This document shows, in pieces, positions 63,915 through 64,000 of a DNA stretch of 64,000 bases. The stretch is from assembly GCA_001789205.1 (NCBI GenBank), contig MFYT01000008.1, forward strand, positions 1 to 64,000, given 5' to 3'. Positions within the stretch are counted from its first letter, which is position 1; each line of letters starts with the position of its first letter. The notes below the pieces were generated by a model that saw nothing but the letters and a program-made list of their open reading frames with translations, made no database searches and was not told the origin of the DNA. The translations under genes and the position numbers were made by a program. The stretch comes from Candidatus Raymondbacteria bacterium RIFOXYA2_FULL_49_16. Lineage in GTDB: Bacteria; Fibrobacterota; OXYB2-FULL-49-7; XYB2-FULL-49-35.

Positions 63915-64000
63915 ATGTGGGAACCAAAACCGGTTACAACCGATAAAACGTATTTTTTTAGAAAGTTCATGTTCCGCTGGGGCATCAGCGCGCCCGGACT
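63915..64000 (+). CDS. ABC transporter permease, 5' part only
   Basis: An ATG at 63915 opens a frame of 28 codons to the window edge: MWEPKPVTTDKTYFFRKF, then MFRWGISAPG. A charged cytoplasmic N-terminus leading into a WGISAPG-type start of the first membrane helix is typical of MalF/UgpA-type sugar permeases. The position directly after a solute-binding protein supports this. Incomplete. Confidence 0.5.
   Translation, partial: MWEPKPVTTDKTYFFRKFMFRWGISAPG

Noticed and set aside
1-64000. CRISPR arrays, intact IS elements, rRNA genes, attachment sites or origins
   Set aside because: Looked for on both strands; no regularly spaced repeats, transposase or integrase genes, rRNA sequence or DnaA-box clusters were recognised.

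Overview
The window looks like chromosome from a diderm (Gram-negative-type), motile, heterotrophic bacterium. Outer-membrane barrel proteins, LolA-like and CsgG-like proteins and RND/MMPL exporters argue for two membranes. A FlgM anti-sigma factor under a sigma-28-type promoter argues for flagella. A beta-helix protein ends in an NPFNP-type C-terminal domain of the kind common in the FCB superphylum. LL-diaminopimelate aminotransferase (DapL), the GatB route to Asn/Gln-tRNA, PPDK and a K+-dependent membrane pyrophosphatase fit an anaerobe-leaning lineage. My best guess is Fibrobacterota/Chitinivibrionia or a neighbouring FCB lineage; this is an inference and not firm.

Layout. 1-2.5 kb: HAD phosphatase, tadA, tRNA-Ser(CGA), WYL-domain regulator. 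2.5-4.9 kb: an Hsp70-like ATPase with TPRs, on the minus strand. 5.1-16.7 kb: a one-direction defence operon. A SNF2-type helicase is followed by a nested ABC-three-component cassette (SMEK protein, middle component, DUF2326 ATPase), then a type III-like adenine methyltransferase, a YhcG/DUF1016 PDDEXK nuclease and a Res-type helicase-nuclease. This composite locus is the most unusual system in the window. 16.7-22.1 kb: dapL with envelope proteins, and a cyclic-nucleotide-type sensor with a second beta-helix protein. 22.2-23.1 kb: flgM and a STAS protein. 23.1-33.1 kb: two RND/MMPL exporters, one in an operon with LolA-like and DUF1302-like proteins, and a CsgG-like protein. Between them lies a 1.6 kb gene-poor stretch holding a truncated gene, possible terminal inverted repeats, a near-consensus promoter and small ORFs. 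33.2-38.9 kb: ppdK-hppA-adk, whose products together handle PPi, AMP and ATP. 39-41.2 kb: ZIP metal transporter and a large beta-helix protein.

41.3-47.4 kb is an SOS mutagenesis cassette: lexA, with an E. coli-like operator lying on its own promoter, then dnaE2, a catalytically dead imuB-like Y-family protein and a DUF72 gene. A pair of inverted REP-like hairpins separates lexA from dnaE2. 47.5-57.1 kb is housekeeping: gatB, a small membrane protein, holA, mutL (apparently from a CTG codon), a tandem-STAS protein, an RNase R-type nuclease, mtaB, ftsY and a receiver-only response regulator. 57.1-59.3 kb: pta, a radical SAM protein and an FmdB-type zinc ribbon. 59.5-64 kb: a membrane GAF-PP2C phosphatase, likely a partner-switching regulator together with the STAS proteins. 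It is followed by a very long membrane-anchored solute-binding protein and the start of its ABC permease, which runs off the window.

No rRNA, CRISPR array, intact insertion sequence or replication origin was seen.
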